Translations under genes and position numbers: made by a program
Source of the DNA: Eutrigla gurnardus
Lineage: Eukaryota; Chordata; Actinopteri; Perciformes; Triglidae
Direction: 5' to 3'
Length of the DNA: 64,000 nucleotides
NCBI GenBank assembly: GCA_963514095.1
Contig: OY741285.1
Span: 14,683,320-14,747,319 of the forward strand
Notes under the pieces: generated by a model
Database searches by the model: none
Told to the model about the DNA's origin: nothing
The model's input: only the letters and a program-made list of their open reading frames with translations
Part shown: in pieces, positions 1-12,910 of the stretch
How the letters are laid out: each line of letters opens with the position of its first letter
Position numbering within the stretch: the stretch's first letter is position 1

Positions 1-1069
1 TCTGAGAATGGCAACTCTGAGTTTTCGGTTTCAGAACATCGGTTTTGAATTAGTTCAGTCAACTCTGAGTATGTAAACTCTGAGTTACGTGCGTGCCTGC
101 CGACTCTACAAAGCCATCATCAATGGAGCTCCGATACTACGATTCACCATGGCAACGGGGAGAGCGTCATTAGATATTACTGAGTGTTTATGTAGAAAAC
201 GAGCTCATCCTGAGAAAGCGGAGCAACGTAACTGCAGCAAAGTAGCGATAGTTGGCGTGGCAGACAATTACTGCCCGATCTAATGTGTATAACTGAATGA
301 AACAGTCTATTGATCTAAAGGTAATAATTGTTCATTTTCAGCTTTGCACTGGACACTGTGGTGTAATGGTTAGCAGCGCTGCCCCCGGTGCAGGCGACAG
401 CGGTTCAATTCCCGTAGTTCACAAAGTAGCGCAAAGAATAAATTATAATTTTCATTGGGTGTAATCCCCCCAGGCACAGAAAGAAAGCGGCCTCAGTTGA
501 AAATTAAGCATAAGAATATTGCGCAAATACGTTGACTAAGGCATATGATTTTAATCATATTTCACATATTAAACAGTAAATATAAGCAGATATTTCAACA
601 CAGGAATGTACTTAAACATTTCATAAATCTCCCGTTCGCAAAAACATTACCTCCGCAAAGAATCTGGTTGCGGATTATGTCCGCGATATGAAATGTTGAA
701 AATGTCGGAGAATATTGTTTAGATAATATCTAATGTGATTGGAAGGAAAGGTAATCAAAATCCTCTCCCGACGCAAAGCTGCTAGAATCACTTTTATTTC
801 CGTATCGATTAGGTTGACGATGAAAGGACGGCACAATTTTTCAGAGTTGGTTCAGATTCCGGAAAAAGTCGGAGACATGTAGGAGAAACTCAGGGTTTGT
901 TGAAGCAAACCTGCTAGTGAGCAGGTTAGGTTCACGGAGTATGTTACCCGGGTAACTGACTCAGATTTATGCTGAACTGGCTTTGTGAAACCGAAAAACC
1001 AGAGTTTCCCTCATCTCAGGGTTAACTAACTCAAGGTTTTCACTAAACCTGCTTTGTGAAACGGACCCC
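1..1069. mobile_element. PIF/Harbinger-like non-autonomous element, left end cut by window edge
   Basis: The right end reads as a terminal arm finishing in GTGAAACGGACCCC. The first 90 bases carry the related AACTCTGAGTT-type subterminal motif in inverted sense, as expected for the two ends of one element whose outermost left bases lie outside the window. Such CTCTGAGTT/GGGTCCGTTTCAC termini are familiar in fish Harbinger-like elements (my recollection). No transposase reading frame is visible. The left target duplication cannot be seen, so the superfamily call rests on terminal similarity only. Confidence 0.55.
355..425 (+). other. tRNA-like segment (degenerate A and B boxes)
   Basis: TGGTGTAATGGTTAGC resembles a tRNA D-arm/A box and GGTTCAATTCC is a near-perfect B box about 45 bases downstream, the spacing of a class I tRNA gene. 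The acceptor and T stems do not pair convincingly, so this is more likely a tRNA pseudogene or SINE head inside the surrounding Harbinger-like element than a working tRNA. Confidence 0.35.
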
Positions 1070-2359
1070 AGGTGTCCCCAGATGTTGTGTTTGATCAAAG
1101 GGTCATTGTCTTATCCTGCACCAAAGGGCTTGTTTGGTGACACCCCTGGTGGCAAATGGTCCTGCAATACGCATTGAGGACAAACAGCCATTTGCCCACA
1201 GAAATACATGATTAAATAGGAATTTCCCTCACAAGCTACACTCTGCTGCTTCAAAGCTGAATGTCTAACATATGGCATTAATTAGTCTGCATATTAGAAC
1301 ACTATTTATTGAAAACAACTTTACAATAAATTAGTAGGCAGAAATTAATGAGAAAATATTCAATCTAATAATACACATCTTAACATTATTAATATTATTG
1401 TATTATCATAATTCAATATGTTATATTATCTCTGCATCTCTAAAATTAACATATCAATAAGTCTGATACGCGAGGGTTAAACAGCTGGTTGTAAATGTGT
1501 TATCGCTTAATTTATTCATTTCTTTGAATCCACTGAAATAAATAAACGTGTTCATTGAAGTGAAACTCCACTCCAACTCTCTTCTGTGTGTTATATTTAT
1601 TTAGATTATGTTACAAGATGCTATTTGTTGGCTATTTGTCTCTTTTATTTTTTAATTGATTTTATTTTTATGTTGAAGAAGCATCATTTGGTGTTTAAAA
1701 TAATGTTGTTAAATGCTCTTGAACTGAAAGTTAAACATATTAAGCTTCTCACAAAACGTATATAATTGAATAATAATCATAATAATAAGAAATCCTACAC
1801 ACACCAGAGCTTCACTATGTTTTCTTAGAGCTAGCTTATTTAAAACAGACACTGAGAGAATATTCATCTTGAATATATTTAGTCTCTTTAATGTGACTGT
1901 ATGACTTCAAATGCAGTGTTCCCACTAATGTCTGTAATGTGAGCTGCAGGGGTCGAACCTCAGCAGACCAACACGCCGCTGGATTGTTGGAGAAGGTCGG
2001 CCATTTTCGATGGCATTATACTTCCAGGAAAGTGTTCTCTCCGGGTGGGCCTGGTGGGGAGCCGAGAGAGACGGAGTGGCAGCCAGGTAAATAACTGCTG
2101 CTGTACTCAACTGAGGAAATGATTATAACTATAATCCATCAGGGAGCTCAGGTAGAGCTGCAGGGGGGGATATAGACCTCTTCCAAACATGTGTGTGTTA
2201 AAGGGACAGTTCACCACAAAGGGTCCAAGCCCTCCGTGGTTCCCACTGCTGGTACTGGGAGTCTGCATGTATTGGATTGCTTGGCCCCCTGCCCCCTTGG
2301 GCTAGGAGCACTAAGTCTTTGCGATTTGTGTGCCTTAAACTGCCATTCTCTCTGCTGGC
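1070..2359. other. Non-coding, AT-rich; no gene seen
   Basis: Open frames are short and unconvincing. The stretch 1290-1810 is strongly AT-rich. TTAAAGGGACAGTTCACC near 2199 resembles a fragment of a common fish interspersed repeat, but its limits cannot be set. Confidence 0.5.
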
Positions 2360-2905
2360 CATCAGGGGGCGTCTCCTCTCTGATTGTATAGAAGTCTATG
2401 AGGAAATTACTCTACTTCTCTCTTGATGTATTATCTCAGTAAACATTGTAAACATGAGTTTATGGTCTCAATCTCTAGTTTCAAGTCTTCTTCAATCCAG
2501 CATGATGTTCATTTAGTACATTATGGTCCATTTAGAGTCAAACAGACCAGGAAGCAGGGGATGCTTTAGAGGCGGGGCTACCTGCTGATTGACAGGTCGC
2601 TAACATGCTACCAATGCAGTTAGCTACTAAGACGACTTTAACACTTAGCTGTAAAGTTGACCTTCAATTATGAAGCTAATTTTGTTAGCAGCTTCACACC
2701 AGAATCCACATGGATCCAGATCCAGTAAGGTTGCTGATCAGGGGACCACTGTGTTCATCAGATCCACCCATCGCTTCTCCATAGTCCAAATATGGTCACT
2801 TCCTTTACTCGTTGCAAAAATCCAAGATGGTGATGGACAAAATGCCGAACCTGACCAGTAGGTGACGTCACCATGACAATGTCCACTTCTTATAGACTGT
2901 GGGAA
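2360..2905 (-). repeat. Interspersed repeat family R1, copy 1 (minus orientation)
   Basis: Reverse-complement reading matches the plus-strand sequence at about 53310-53820 over several hundred bases. Shared landmarks are GTGACGTCACC, GTGACCATATTTGG, GGATCTGGATCCATGTGG and the segment around GACCTGTCAATCAGCAGGTAG. A third, shorter copy is at 61236-61435. No coding frame is kept between copies, so this is a dispersed repeat and not a gene. Class unknown. Confidence 0.8.
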
Positions 2906-5602
2906 AATCCAACATGTGGACAATCCACTACTGTCCATTACTGTCAATGTAAACACTTATTATTAATGCCCTTAATTAATGAACTGGTGTAATTGTATCA
3001 GCGTTCTTCTATCCACGAGTACAACAGCAGAGTCATAACATCCAGAGTCCTACAAACAGCCATTTTATCCATTATCATCGCTGTTATAATTATGACTATA
3101 ATTATGATTAAGAAAGCTGACAGTTTACCTTCTTCTTCATGTCCTCGCAGTCCATTATCTAATTAATGTTCAGTGAATTTAACCCCACTGTTACTAACAT
3201 CTCAACATCTCTGGCTCCATCCACCATTTTTTGTTTTTTTAAATCTCTCGCAGCATTTTCTGTCATTCGTCCAAAGTATTTAATGAAAGCCATTCAACGA
3301 TGACATGCCGGGTCAGCCGGAGAGCTGAGAGTAATAAAGACGGAATCAGATGACGGAGAGGGGAGAGACTGATGGAGGCAGAGAAAGTGAAGAAAATGTG
3401 ATAAAAACGTCTGGAGGCTGTTACGAGCTCCTCTGGGCCTTTTATCCCCGCCGAGCAAGGGGCAATTTCACGGGAAGTGGAAGAGGTGGGGAAGGAGGTG
3501 AGGAGGGAGGAGCGACGCCGACACTTAAAATGGAATAAGTCATCCGTCCTCGGAGTCGGAGTCATACCTCTGAATTCATTTCACTATTGAGGGCAGATCA
3601 GTGCAGAAATGTGATGATGTGGTTCCCGGGGGTCAAGAGATAACGTGGTCAAAGGAGAATACATCTGTACGGCTGCTGAATAACAGACCGCCTCCGCTGG
3701 AGTAACAGCTCGAACCCAGAGAGGAAGCTCTTCAGCCGCTTCAAGAGATAACGGAGACACGCCGTGGAGAATAATAACAGAAAAATGATGAATGATGATA
3801 ACTATACGGTGCTTTCACTCATCCAGCAAATTACACCAAACGTAAAACCTTTCAACAGGAGTCTCATTAAGCCATGTCCAAATATCTCCAGCAGCTCCTA
3901 TAAAACATGAACCAAACTTATATTCATATTATTTCTATCACAGTCGAGTCTTTAAACACAATATGTAAAACTACATGAAGCGAGAATGGACGTACACTAA
4001 AACACGACGCCTCCACATCAGAAGGAAGACTAGCGACCGGATCTGAGGACGTCAGGTTAGTCTTCACATATCACAAGCTGTAGCGACCCAGACTGGATCA
4101 GAACCGGTCCAACGTTGTCCCATCAGTCCTCACATCATATTCATAAAGTGCCCAACAGTCGGTTTTCCTCAGTGAACAATCACATCTGAACCTCGCACTG
4201 TGATTTATTTAGTTGGAGTCCATTCGCCTTCGTTGCTTCTTACAAATCAGTGGTTTGGATGAAACGGCAACACGTTTGGACTCTAAACTTACAGCAGTGA
4301 GGTCGGTGAGTAAAATGTTGCCATATCCGACAAGAAAGTTGGACCCTGAAGTGTTTTCACCTTGAATAAAAGGATGCGTGTTTGGTTTGATTCACTAAAC
4401 TCACACTGTTTCTCTTCAGCCTTTTATTCTGCTGCTATTTACTGCCCGTTCCCGATTCCATGCATTTTTAATGCCTCGCTCATTTAAATTCAACTCCTCC
4501 TTCCGCTTTAAAGACGGCGCTATGCAAATGTTGCATTGTTTGTCTTAAAATGTTGATGTTCGGCGCTGCAGAGTTCTTCCGGTCAACCTCAGCGCACAGC
4601 GTTCACGTCTCAGAGGAGTCGACTCGTACGCATCAGGAAACGCAGATCTGAAAAAATGAATCACTTCATATTTAGTCAAGAAATACATTTTTATTGCATT
4701 CAACCTTCTCGAAACATTTTCACTTGCATGTCGTCCGTATGACAAAAAGACAGCAAAACAAATGTCAAAAAAAGTGAAATGTGACAAAATATTTAAGATT
4801 GGTTTGTGTATTGATTATTGTTAAAAAAGAAACACATACACCGCGAGCGCCGAAGTAGTTGGAGACTTGATTTCATCAAACCGCTTTTGCTTTTTTTAGC
4901 CTGAATCTAAAAACATGTTGCTCCTTTATTCTACAGCTTTCCTGTTTGTTTACTAGTTGTATCTCTTGTGTGACTCACAGACATGCAAGTTTAAAGTTTA
5001 AATTCAGCTTTTAACCACAAAACCACAACCAACGTGTTTCTGTTTCAAATCAACTCATTCGTATTTTCTTTTTTCTTTATTTTTTTCAGTTTTTCAGCAG
5101 AAATCGATCTCACCTGTTCTCAGCCGGAGGCAGAACCAGGAGGCCTGGAGGGCGAGGAAGACCACCATGGAGAGGAAGAGGGAGGGAAAGAGAATATTTA
5201 CTCTCGCCCATCTCCCATTTTGTATTCAACACAACTTTCAGGCCGACAGAAGCAGCAGATGAGCAGGAGTTAAACAGTCAATGAGCTGATTTTTCTTTTT
5301 CAGAAAAAAGTTTTTAAAAGTGTGTTTTAATATCGTATAAATGTTCTTTGTTTGAATTATTTAGAGTGAAGGTTACTGCACATGTAGTGCAACACAGCAG
5401 ACACTCGGGATGTTAATAATTGACACGACTGACAAGAAGAGTTTTGCTGCTGCGTGAAAGAAATATACTTTTGTTTTACTTTAAAGCAGACAAGAGTTGC
5501 AGCTTAACAGCTCTTCCACCTTTAAAAATGTCATCCACCAAGCGAGCCTCAAAGTTACCCCAAATACAAACAGCTTCTGTATATTATACTTAGCCTGAAT
5601 AC
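2906..5602. other. Non-coding, no gene seen
   Basis: No recognisable domain or exon chain. A short frame at about 5090-5273 follows a pyrimidine tract ending in TTTTTCAG and encodes an acidic Glu/Gly-rich stretch. It has no partner exon and could be chance. Confidence 0.45.
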
Positions 5603-6430
5603 TAGGGGTGGGAATCTCTTGGCACCTCACAATTCGATTATGATTCAGAGGTCAGCGATTGGATTAAAAACCGATTATCGACGCATCTCGATGCAACAAA
5701 TTTTTTGTGTACATTTCCATGCATGATTTAAAAAAAAAATGAAATCTGAGTTTCCTACTCATAGTTTGCAAGTCACTTCCTACTTTTGTGATAATCAAAA
5801 GAAAGAAGAAATCAACAGGTCAATTACCTTTTATGAAAGAAAAGGCTTTTCTTTGTCACAAGTAGAAATTACTTTCTATGAACACAAAATCCTCCTGTTA
5901 CACGTGATGAGCATATGCCTGAGATAAGTGCAGTAAACTGTAGCCTATATATAAAATGTTTTCAATGCAATAATCAATGCAGCTACATTTCAACACTTCG
6001 CAGCGTAGCGGTCTGTGGTGGGATAGGCTATCTTACGTTTCATACAGAGACAACAAGGTCGTGCCGAGACGACGTTATGTTCAGTGTTAACGTAGCCGCT
6101 ACAGTGTTAGCCTAGCTTAGCTCTTAGCGAGCCGAAGGCTAAAACACGGATTTTTAAAGTTTTTTGCGTATCGTCTTAACGGACAGACTTAACAAACCAG
6201 GACTTTTTACTAACCGTCGTTACTTCGGCATACTCTTTATTCGTATAATGTAATTAAAACACATGTTTTTTTAATTGCGACCACTGCTGTGAATGCAGCT
6301 CTATGAGATTCAATTAAATTTATGAACTCAGACAGGATGGCGTTTAGTTTCCCGGTGTGCCTGGAACTCCACGACATGTACAAAGCAGTAATAGTGTTTA
6401 TTTCAGCCATGAATGATGAAACATTAATAG

Positions 6431-7537
6431 TAGGGTTGGGCAGGGTTGAGATCCGGTTCCAAATAGGAATGAAGATGTTTGAATTTCGATTTTTTTTTTC
6501 GGTTCCTAAATGCCCGCACTAGTTTGTTTATGCGGTTTGTTGCCAGTCCGCCGAACGGAGAAGAAGAAGCCGCTGAACACCAACGAAGAAGCATCCACCG
6601 GAAGTGTTTGCATAACCGAGCGAGTCGAGCATGGATAGCGTGCGTCAGCGGTCCAAAGTGTGGCCTCACTTTTCTAAAAACAACGAAATCTCGGTAAAAT
6701 GCACTTGCGACAAGATTATTTTGTGCATAGGAGGGTGCACGACGGACACGAAAAAGCACCTCCTAGAAAGAAATGTGTGCCCCGTCTTTGACGCACTGAC
6801 TGTCCTCCGCTGCGTCTTCCTCTGGCTCCGGCTCCGGGTCCGACCGCAGTGACTGAACCGCAGTCCGAATATGGAAAGTTAAACAATAAATAATATGTCT
6901 TGGGCCAACATTGAGGCAGATAACAAATTAGCCCACGTATTTTTTCATAGACAATTTACGACCTGAGATCGCTAACGTTAGCCAGGCTGGTGACTCCACG
7001 ACTCAGCGATGTGCTGAACCCACCTTAGCGGCAAAGGGGAAGATGTAGGTGCAACAAAAGGAAGGTTTTACACGTTTCTTATTGATTATTTGCTATTCTG
7101 CACCAGGTTAGCCCATCAGTGGGAGCACGGTAACATGTTAAAGTACCTGCAGCATCATACACTGTAAATGTGTTTTCATGAGGTTTTCAAAAATAAAGCT
7201 CTCTTGAGGGAAGTGTACCCCTGTGAAAATGTTTTCATAATTTATAATATTTATATTCAAATTCATAGATTTGATATTTATATTGTACTTGAAAACAGCC
7301 CTGTGAGAAATTCATAGTAAAGTAAAGTAAAAAGTTCATAGAATTAAAATTGATGGATAAGGTCAGACTATTTCATTCAGAAAGACCATTGGTTAGCTAG
7401 CTCATTTAAAATATCCTAAACTTTTTTTACCCTGCCTCTTAAAAGAATCGGAATCGAGAATCGTTTGGAACCGGAATCGAAACAAGGAATCGGAATCAGA
7501 ATCAGAATCGTTAAAATTCAAACGATGCCCAACCCTA
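6431..7537 (+). mobile_element. Nested hAT element with TAGGGTTGGGCA terminal repeats
   Basis: The ends are TAGGGTTGGGCA (6431-6442) and its exact complement TGCCCAACCCTA (7526-7537). The flanking 8-mers ATTAATAG (6423-6430) and ATTATCAG (7538-7545) agree at 6 of 8 positions, consistent with a decayed hAT target duplication. It lies inside the 5603 element, so it is the younger insertion. Length is 1,107 bp, with only a remnant of coding sequence. Confidence 0.75.
6631..6852 (+). pseudogene. hAT transposase N-terminal relic (BED-type zinc finger)
   Basis: The frame reads a degenerate BED finger: SKVWPHF-type start, then a Cys-X-Cys where the family normally has Cys-X2-Cys, then a TTDTKKHL segment supplying the first histidine region. 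BED fingers bind DNA at the N terminus of hAT transposases. The frame stops after 73 codons and no RNase-H-fold catalytic core follows before the element ends 700 bases later, so the product cannot be a functional transposase. It explains how this short element derived from an autonomous parent. Confidence 0.6.
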
Positions 7538-7740
7538 ATTATCAGTGTAAATGCAGCGGGTGTGGTCGGATTTCTCCGTTATGTGCAGCGCCACAGACTG
7601 TCCAGGCACTGCATTTCCGAATTCTGCCTTTTGCGTTACGAAATACGAAATAAAAATAATTTATTTTTGACATTTGTGAATCGATTCAGAATGGTCCATG
7701 TCTGCATCGCGATGCATTTAAGAATCGAGCATTACAAATG

Positions 7741-9080
7741 AATTATATTGAAAGGTGTCTTATATGTGATTTATAGATAAATGAGAGAATATTAAAAACA
7801 CCCTCACTAGAAAACATTCATATTTAGGCTACGAGTCTTTCTGCAGCTGTATTTGAAAACGCCTTTTTAGAACCAAAACGTACAGTTTGCTGTACGTGTG
7901 AAAGCAGCACAGTTGAGTCTATACGTTTTATATACAGCCGGCTATGTGCGGGAAATGCACTGAAGGCGACTGTCTTCAGCTTTATTTTCAATTCCACCGT
8001 GACTGTCCCTTTAATCTCCCCTCAGCTCTGAATACCAAACTGAGCTGAACAGCTGAGCTGCAGCTCCGTTATACGAGTCGACTCGCCCTCCGGTTACAAC
8101 ATCTAGTCTTCTGCTCTGCTGCTGCAGCTGCTTTATCGCCCCAACACCGCACTTGCATGGCTCTTCTATATCATGGACTCATCTGGGAAATATCAAACAA
8201 TACACAAATTGACCTCTTCAACCCTCTCAGAGCCTCCAGCTTAAACCATTTCTGTCCATATATATATATATATAATTCCTCACTTGAATCCAAAGTTGTT
8301 CCCACTTTGAGTGAAACACAAAAGTCTAATTGTTAAGACGCAGCGAGCCCATAACTCCAAATAAACCTTCCCCGTTGTAGCGGAACAGGAACACGTTCAG
8401 GGTTTCATTGGAAGCCAACGAGGCTTTATGGTCGTTTGGGGGCCGGTTGAGTCCCGCTGGGTCTCGTCTGAACAGCGTTGGCAGTAAAAACCCCCCAGTG
8501 GGTTCACACACACACACACACACACCGATAGTGCTGAATATTTGATGTTTTATGTTCCTGCCTTGTTTTTGTTCCAAGTCTCGTCTCCACTCGTGGTTGC
8601 TGGCGGTGGACGCTGCAGATTATGTCTTTGATGACTTGATGATCGGGTTTAAAAGGCACCAAATTATTCCAGTGGGGACACGGTGGAGGATCAGGGCCGA
8701 CAGGCTGCTTTCATGTCCCCCTTTAGAGGAGGCGGAGAGAGAATAACAACGGCTGAATTTCTTCATTTTCAAAGAGTTGGCGTTTATCTGTGAGTACTGA
8801 AGACTCCTCTAAGTCCTCTGCTGCAGGTACGAAAGCTTTACGAGCTGCGTAGGTGTCTTATGACCTCGACACACGCCGGGACATTTGTTGCACAATAAAG
8901 GAAGAATGACCTGAGTGAGCATCAAAACGAGTCCACAACTTCACAAGACCCTGAACGCAACACCACCACTTTTCACCACCTTTAAAAATGTCCTTTCACT
9001 TTCCAGAAATCTTCAAAAAGTCCCTAGTCTACCTTCCTAAAACGTCTTCACTCAGGTAATGTCCCCTACTTTGTGGTACT
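7741..9080. other. Non-coding, with a short (CA)n at 8504-8526
   Basis: Short frames only. A (TA)n tract occurs near 8260-8273 and a (CA)n tract at 8504-8526. No exon or domain recognised. Confidence 0.5.
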
Positions 9081-9370
9081 ACTGTACTAATACCACTGTC
9101 CGCTGCAACACTGTACTAATACCACTGTCAGCTGAAATACTGTACTAATACCACTGTCTGCCGAAATACTGTACTAATACCACTGTCAGCTGCAATACTG
9201 TACTAATACCACTGTCAGCTGAAATACTGTACTAATACCACTGTCTGCCGAAATACTGTACTAATACCACTGTCAGCTGCAATACTGTACTAATACCACT
9301 GTCAGCTGAAATACTGTACTAATACCACTGTCCGCCGAAATACTGTACTAATACCACTGTGGGCTGCAGT
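9081..9370. repeat. 29-bp minisatellite, 10 copies
   Basis: Copies of a 29-bp unit beginning ACTGTACTAATACCACTGTC start exactly every 29 bases from 9081 to 9342. They vary only in the AGCTGAAAT / CGCTGCAAC / TGCCGAAAT tail. The tail variants alternate in blocks, suggesting amplification by multi-unit steps. Confidence 0.95.
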
Positions 9371-12300
9371 ACTTGCTGCAGTACTGTGGGATCTTACCTC
9401 TGTAATACTGCCACTATAATCTGCAGTACTAACAGCAGTATTACCACTGACAGGTTAGGAGTATTTTGTGAGTACTTCCCATTCATTTCTGTGTGTATTA
9501 GCTCCAGCTCTCTTTCTGCACGGCTGGCTGTGTCGCTGCTGGATCAGAGGTGTGTGGGGTCCTGGGGGGTCCTGGGGGGTTCTGGGAGTCCTGCCTTCAA
9601 ATCTAAACGGTGGGCAGCAGAAGACTCACATCTGTCCAAGCAGCTGCTGTGATGAGCGGCCATCCATCCCAAACAAGCCTTTTACAGTTTTTCCATGTTT
9701 GCTGTTCTGATCACACACTTTTATGTTCTAGTCTGATTTTAACATGTATTAAACCATAATCACTGCTGGATTTAGTGGAATAATCATCAATTTATAACAT
9801 TCAAGACACGGCATGGGACCATATGAACATTTCATTTCCCAATTATCCGAGAAAAAATAATTGTGATTGACGATATTATCCCGTTAATCCTAAAATTATG
9901 CTTAAAACTCTTAAAATGGGACTAAAATATACTGGATGTGTTTAAACATAACCTCGTTTTTACAGTAAAACAATATAGTAGCTTCTAACACATCATTCAA
10001 TTTAAACTTTTAAATCAAAGCAAATATGAAATAAAAAAAAATCCTAATCATTCTAAGAGAAATGTGTAGATGACCATATCCGAATATACAATATTTACAT
10101 TCATCCTCATGATGGAAACTTAATTATAAGTGTTTTTATCGCGATCCGCAATAAAACGTCGCCGTTCCTATTGGAGAACGCTGTAAAAAGTTGTCAACCT
10201 GACTCTCAATATGAACAAACATCCCAAAGTTTCCAAAGATACCAAATACTTCAGACTGACGTAAGAAGTAAAAAGAGAAATCCATATAAACGTCTCTTGG
10301 GTTTGACTATTTCACTTGGATTTAACTTTCAGAACGTGACGGAAACTACAGAGCAGAATAAAGTTTTACCTCAGAAGTCTTTAAAGTATTGAGACATTAG
10401 ATAGCACACATTTCTTTTTGTTTCTTAGCTTTTAACGACGTTCGCAGACAAAGAAACTAAAGAGCAAAGAATAAAACAACCATTCCACACACACATTAAA
10501 CAATCCTCGGGACGAAATAAGACAGAAAATGTGATGACTCATTGATGGACGTGAAGCCGGGTCCTTGCCGGCTGGTAGAAAAGTGAAGTGAGGCCATTGG
10601 AGGTTTCACATCTGAGCTGAAAAATATTCTACCTTTTTTTTTTTTTAAACACCACCAGTGGGAGAAAAATGAAAGAGGGGTGATGTGGAGATACCTCAGA
10701 CGATGTCACCACTCTTCAAATAGCGACTGACGGAGGCAGATATTCTCTAACGAGGCTCGACTGTCGCCTCTCATCTCATAATGACTCGGAGCGAGTGGGG
10801 GAGGAGGGGGGGGGGGAACGCTGGAAACTTCTATTCTCCAGGCATCCCCCATTCTGGAATGCAGCTCTTCAAGCTGTTCGGTGGTAATTTTTGGCCACTC
10901 CGGGGACGCTTAGTCATCGTTCCCCGAGTCTGAACGCCTCGTTTATTTCTGAGGTTCATCTTTTCATGAAGCATATCTGCGATTTTTCTGTGGCTGATAA
11001 TTTCTCCCAGGAGCACTTTCACTATTTTAACCAGATAATTTAGGAGTTCAGCTGCGATGGGCCGACTCCTCAGACATCGTGGGATAATTGGATATTCTAA
11101 TAAAGACATTCCCCAGAACTTTTCACCGTTTTACCAGTCAGTGTTACAGTATTAAAACCCATCTATTCGTCTTATTATTACTCTCATTTAAGGCTGCAGC
11201 AAGTTTTAGAGTTATGGCTGAAAGCTCATCGTTACACCGTTGTATTAGTACTTTTACTCAATGTAAAGATTCCTGCTCGTCACCCGAAGGCCCTTTGAAA
11301 CATCTGAAGCCCATCGATGGCGCGAAAACAGGACTCAATCGCCGATCACTTTCTTATTCCGGCTTCCTGATAACAGCTCAGACGCACGAGTCTAAGAGTA
11401 TAAGATGATTATGATGAATCGAATATCTTTAATTCCGTCTCTGGAATATAGTTCATGTTGTTATTTTCTCCTTTAAACATCTGGATTCACTTAAGGTTAC
11501 TCATAACCCACCTTAAGGGACAATACAGGACTTTATTGTGGATCTAGTTCCAATTCATTGTAGAGAAACAAATCATAGAACCTGATTTAGAATCTACATG
11601 ATATGTGATTATGATTTGTGATCATATTATTTAAGAATATTCGAATGATGTGACACAATAAAACTATTTGTTTCTTACGATGTTGATATCGAGATAAAAT
11701 GGTGAATCATTATTATTTTGGTCGGATGATGACATAGAAAAAAATTGTGCCCAAACACATCATGACATTGTTATACCCGAATGTATACCTCAAGTTTCTG
11801 GAAAAATAATTTTACCCTCGCAAAGAAGATTTTACAACTTTCTCCTGAAGCTTCAACTTCACTTATCCACCTTTAAATATTAAGGATTTTTCATGTGGGC
11901 GCTGTTTTATCTTTGAGTATAAGACTTGCAGAAAGGAAACTGAGACAAAAGTATTATTTCACCTATAATACAGAGTGTTTTGTAGAATGGCTCATACCGT
12001 CGGAGGAATTTCCGAAGGTAACAACAAACCATTTCATCATTTAGTTTGGAGGACACGTCGTTCCACAGCAGAGAGCTGAAAACGTATGGATGAGCTTCGC
12101 TGCTGGGAAATAAATTCAGAAGACGAACAACAAGTGAAAGCTGATGTTGTGAAAAAGGAGAATAGGTACTTTGCTAATTTTTATCAAAAAACAACTAAAT
12201 TAGTATAAATGAAGTCCTGTAGTTTGAGAAATACGCGAGGTTCGCCATGCAGAGAGAAAACTTTCACTGTCTGAAAAATGGTGAGATTGAAATCTTACTT

Positions 12301-12910
12301 TCACACCTGAGGAGGAAATAAAACTCCCAGTTGAAGTCGTTCTCCAGCGTGGCCTTCCTTATCGGTAAAACAGAGACAGATTAATTTCTGTCCTTCACGC
12401 GTAGACGAGACAATAAATTAACTGTATATTAAATATGCCACGATATGCCAGTGTCCTCTCCTCACTGTAAACTGTATCTGAGGCTGCAGACAGCAGAGAT
12501 AGGACGCCAACACGCATTTATCACCAAACTGGTGACGTCTATGTGGACAAACAAAGACATCCGCAATCAATATTTCGACAGGCGGCGTTGCTGCAAAGAC
12601 ACACAGAGGACGCCATGACATGAGACGGGTCGTTTCAGGACTCGTAAAGTGAAAGTCAGAGACGCCCTGAAGGGGCAACGCCACAGAGGAAGGAACCTCA
12701 TCACGGTTGGTCGTCACAGCAACGTGAAGCAGAGGTTCACGTTTCCCGATGGAGGTCATGAACGCCGCGTTCACACCCAATGCCAAGCAAGTTTGACCAC
12801 CACAGGGGAGGCGGGGCTTAACTCCAGTAAGTTAATGATTTCCCCGCAATACGACTTAACACACAAACACTGTCCTGACTGTCTTTGAGTTCAAACTTAA
12901 AAAAACCGGA
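9371..12910. other. Non-coding, no gene seen
   Basis: Several 70-120 codon frames occur on both strands, none with a recognisable domain, signal peptide or splice-compatible partner. AT-rich stretches near 9830-10160 and 11600-11760 contain CGATATT/ATCGCGAT motifs typical of eroded hAT ends but lack paired termini. A G-run (10801-10816) is present. Confidence 0.5.

Larger units (their letters stand above)
5603..7740 (+). mobile_element. hAT-like non-autonomous element, interrupted and 3' eroded
   Basis: It starts with TAGGGGTGGGAATCTCTTGG, followed by repeated GATTCGATT-type motifs, the usual left end of a fish hAT family. Subterminal sequence ending with GCATCGCGATGCATTTAAG near 7725 resembles the other side, but the expected TCCCACCCCTA terminus is missing. 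A second hAT element has inserted inside it. Confidence 0.6.

Noticed and set aside
5034..5273. Acidic Glu/Gly-rich 79-codon frame after a splice-acceptor-like tract
   Set aside because: A single unlinked frame with no partner exon or known domain; not enough to call an exon.
9081..9370. CRISPR-like regular spacing
   Set aside because: Units are contiguous 29-bp tandem copies without unique spacers, in a vertebrate-type sequence.
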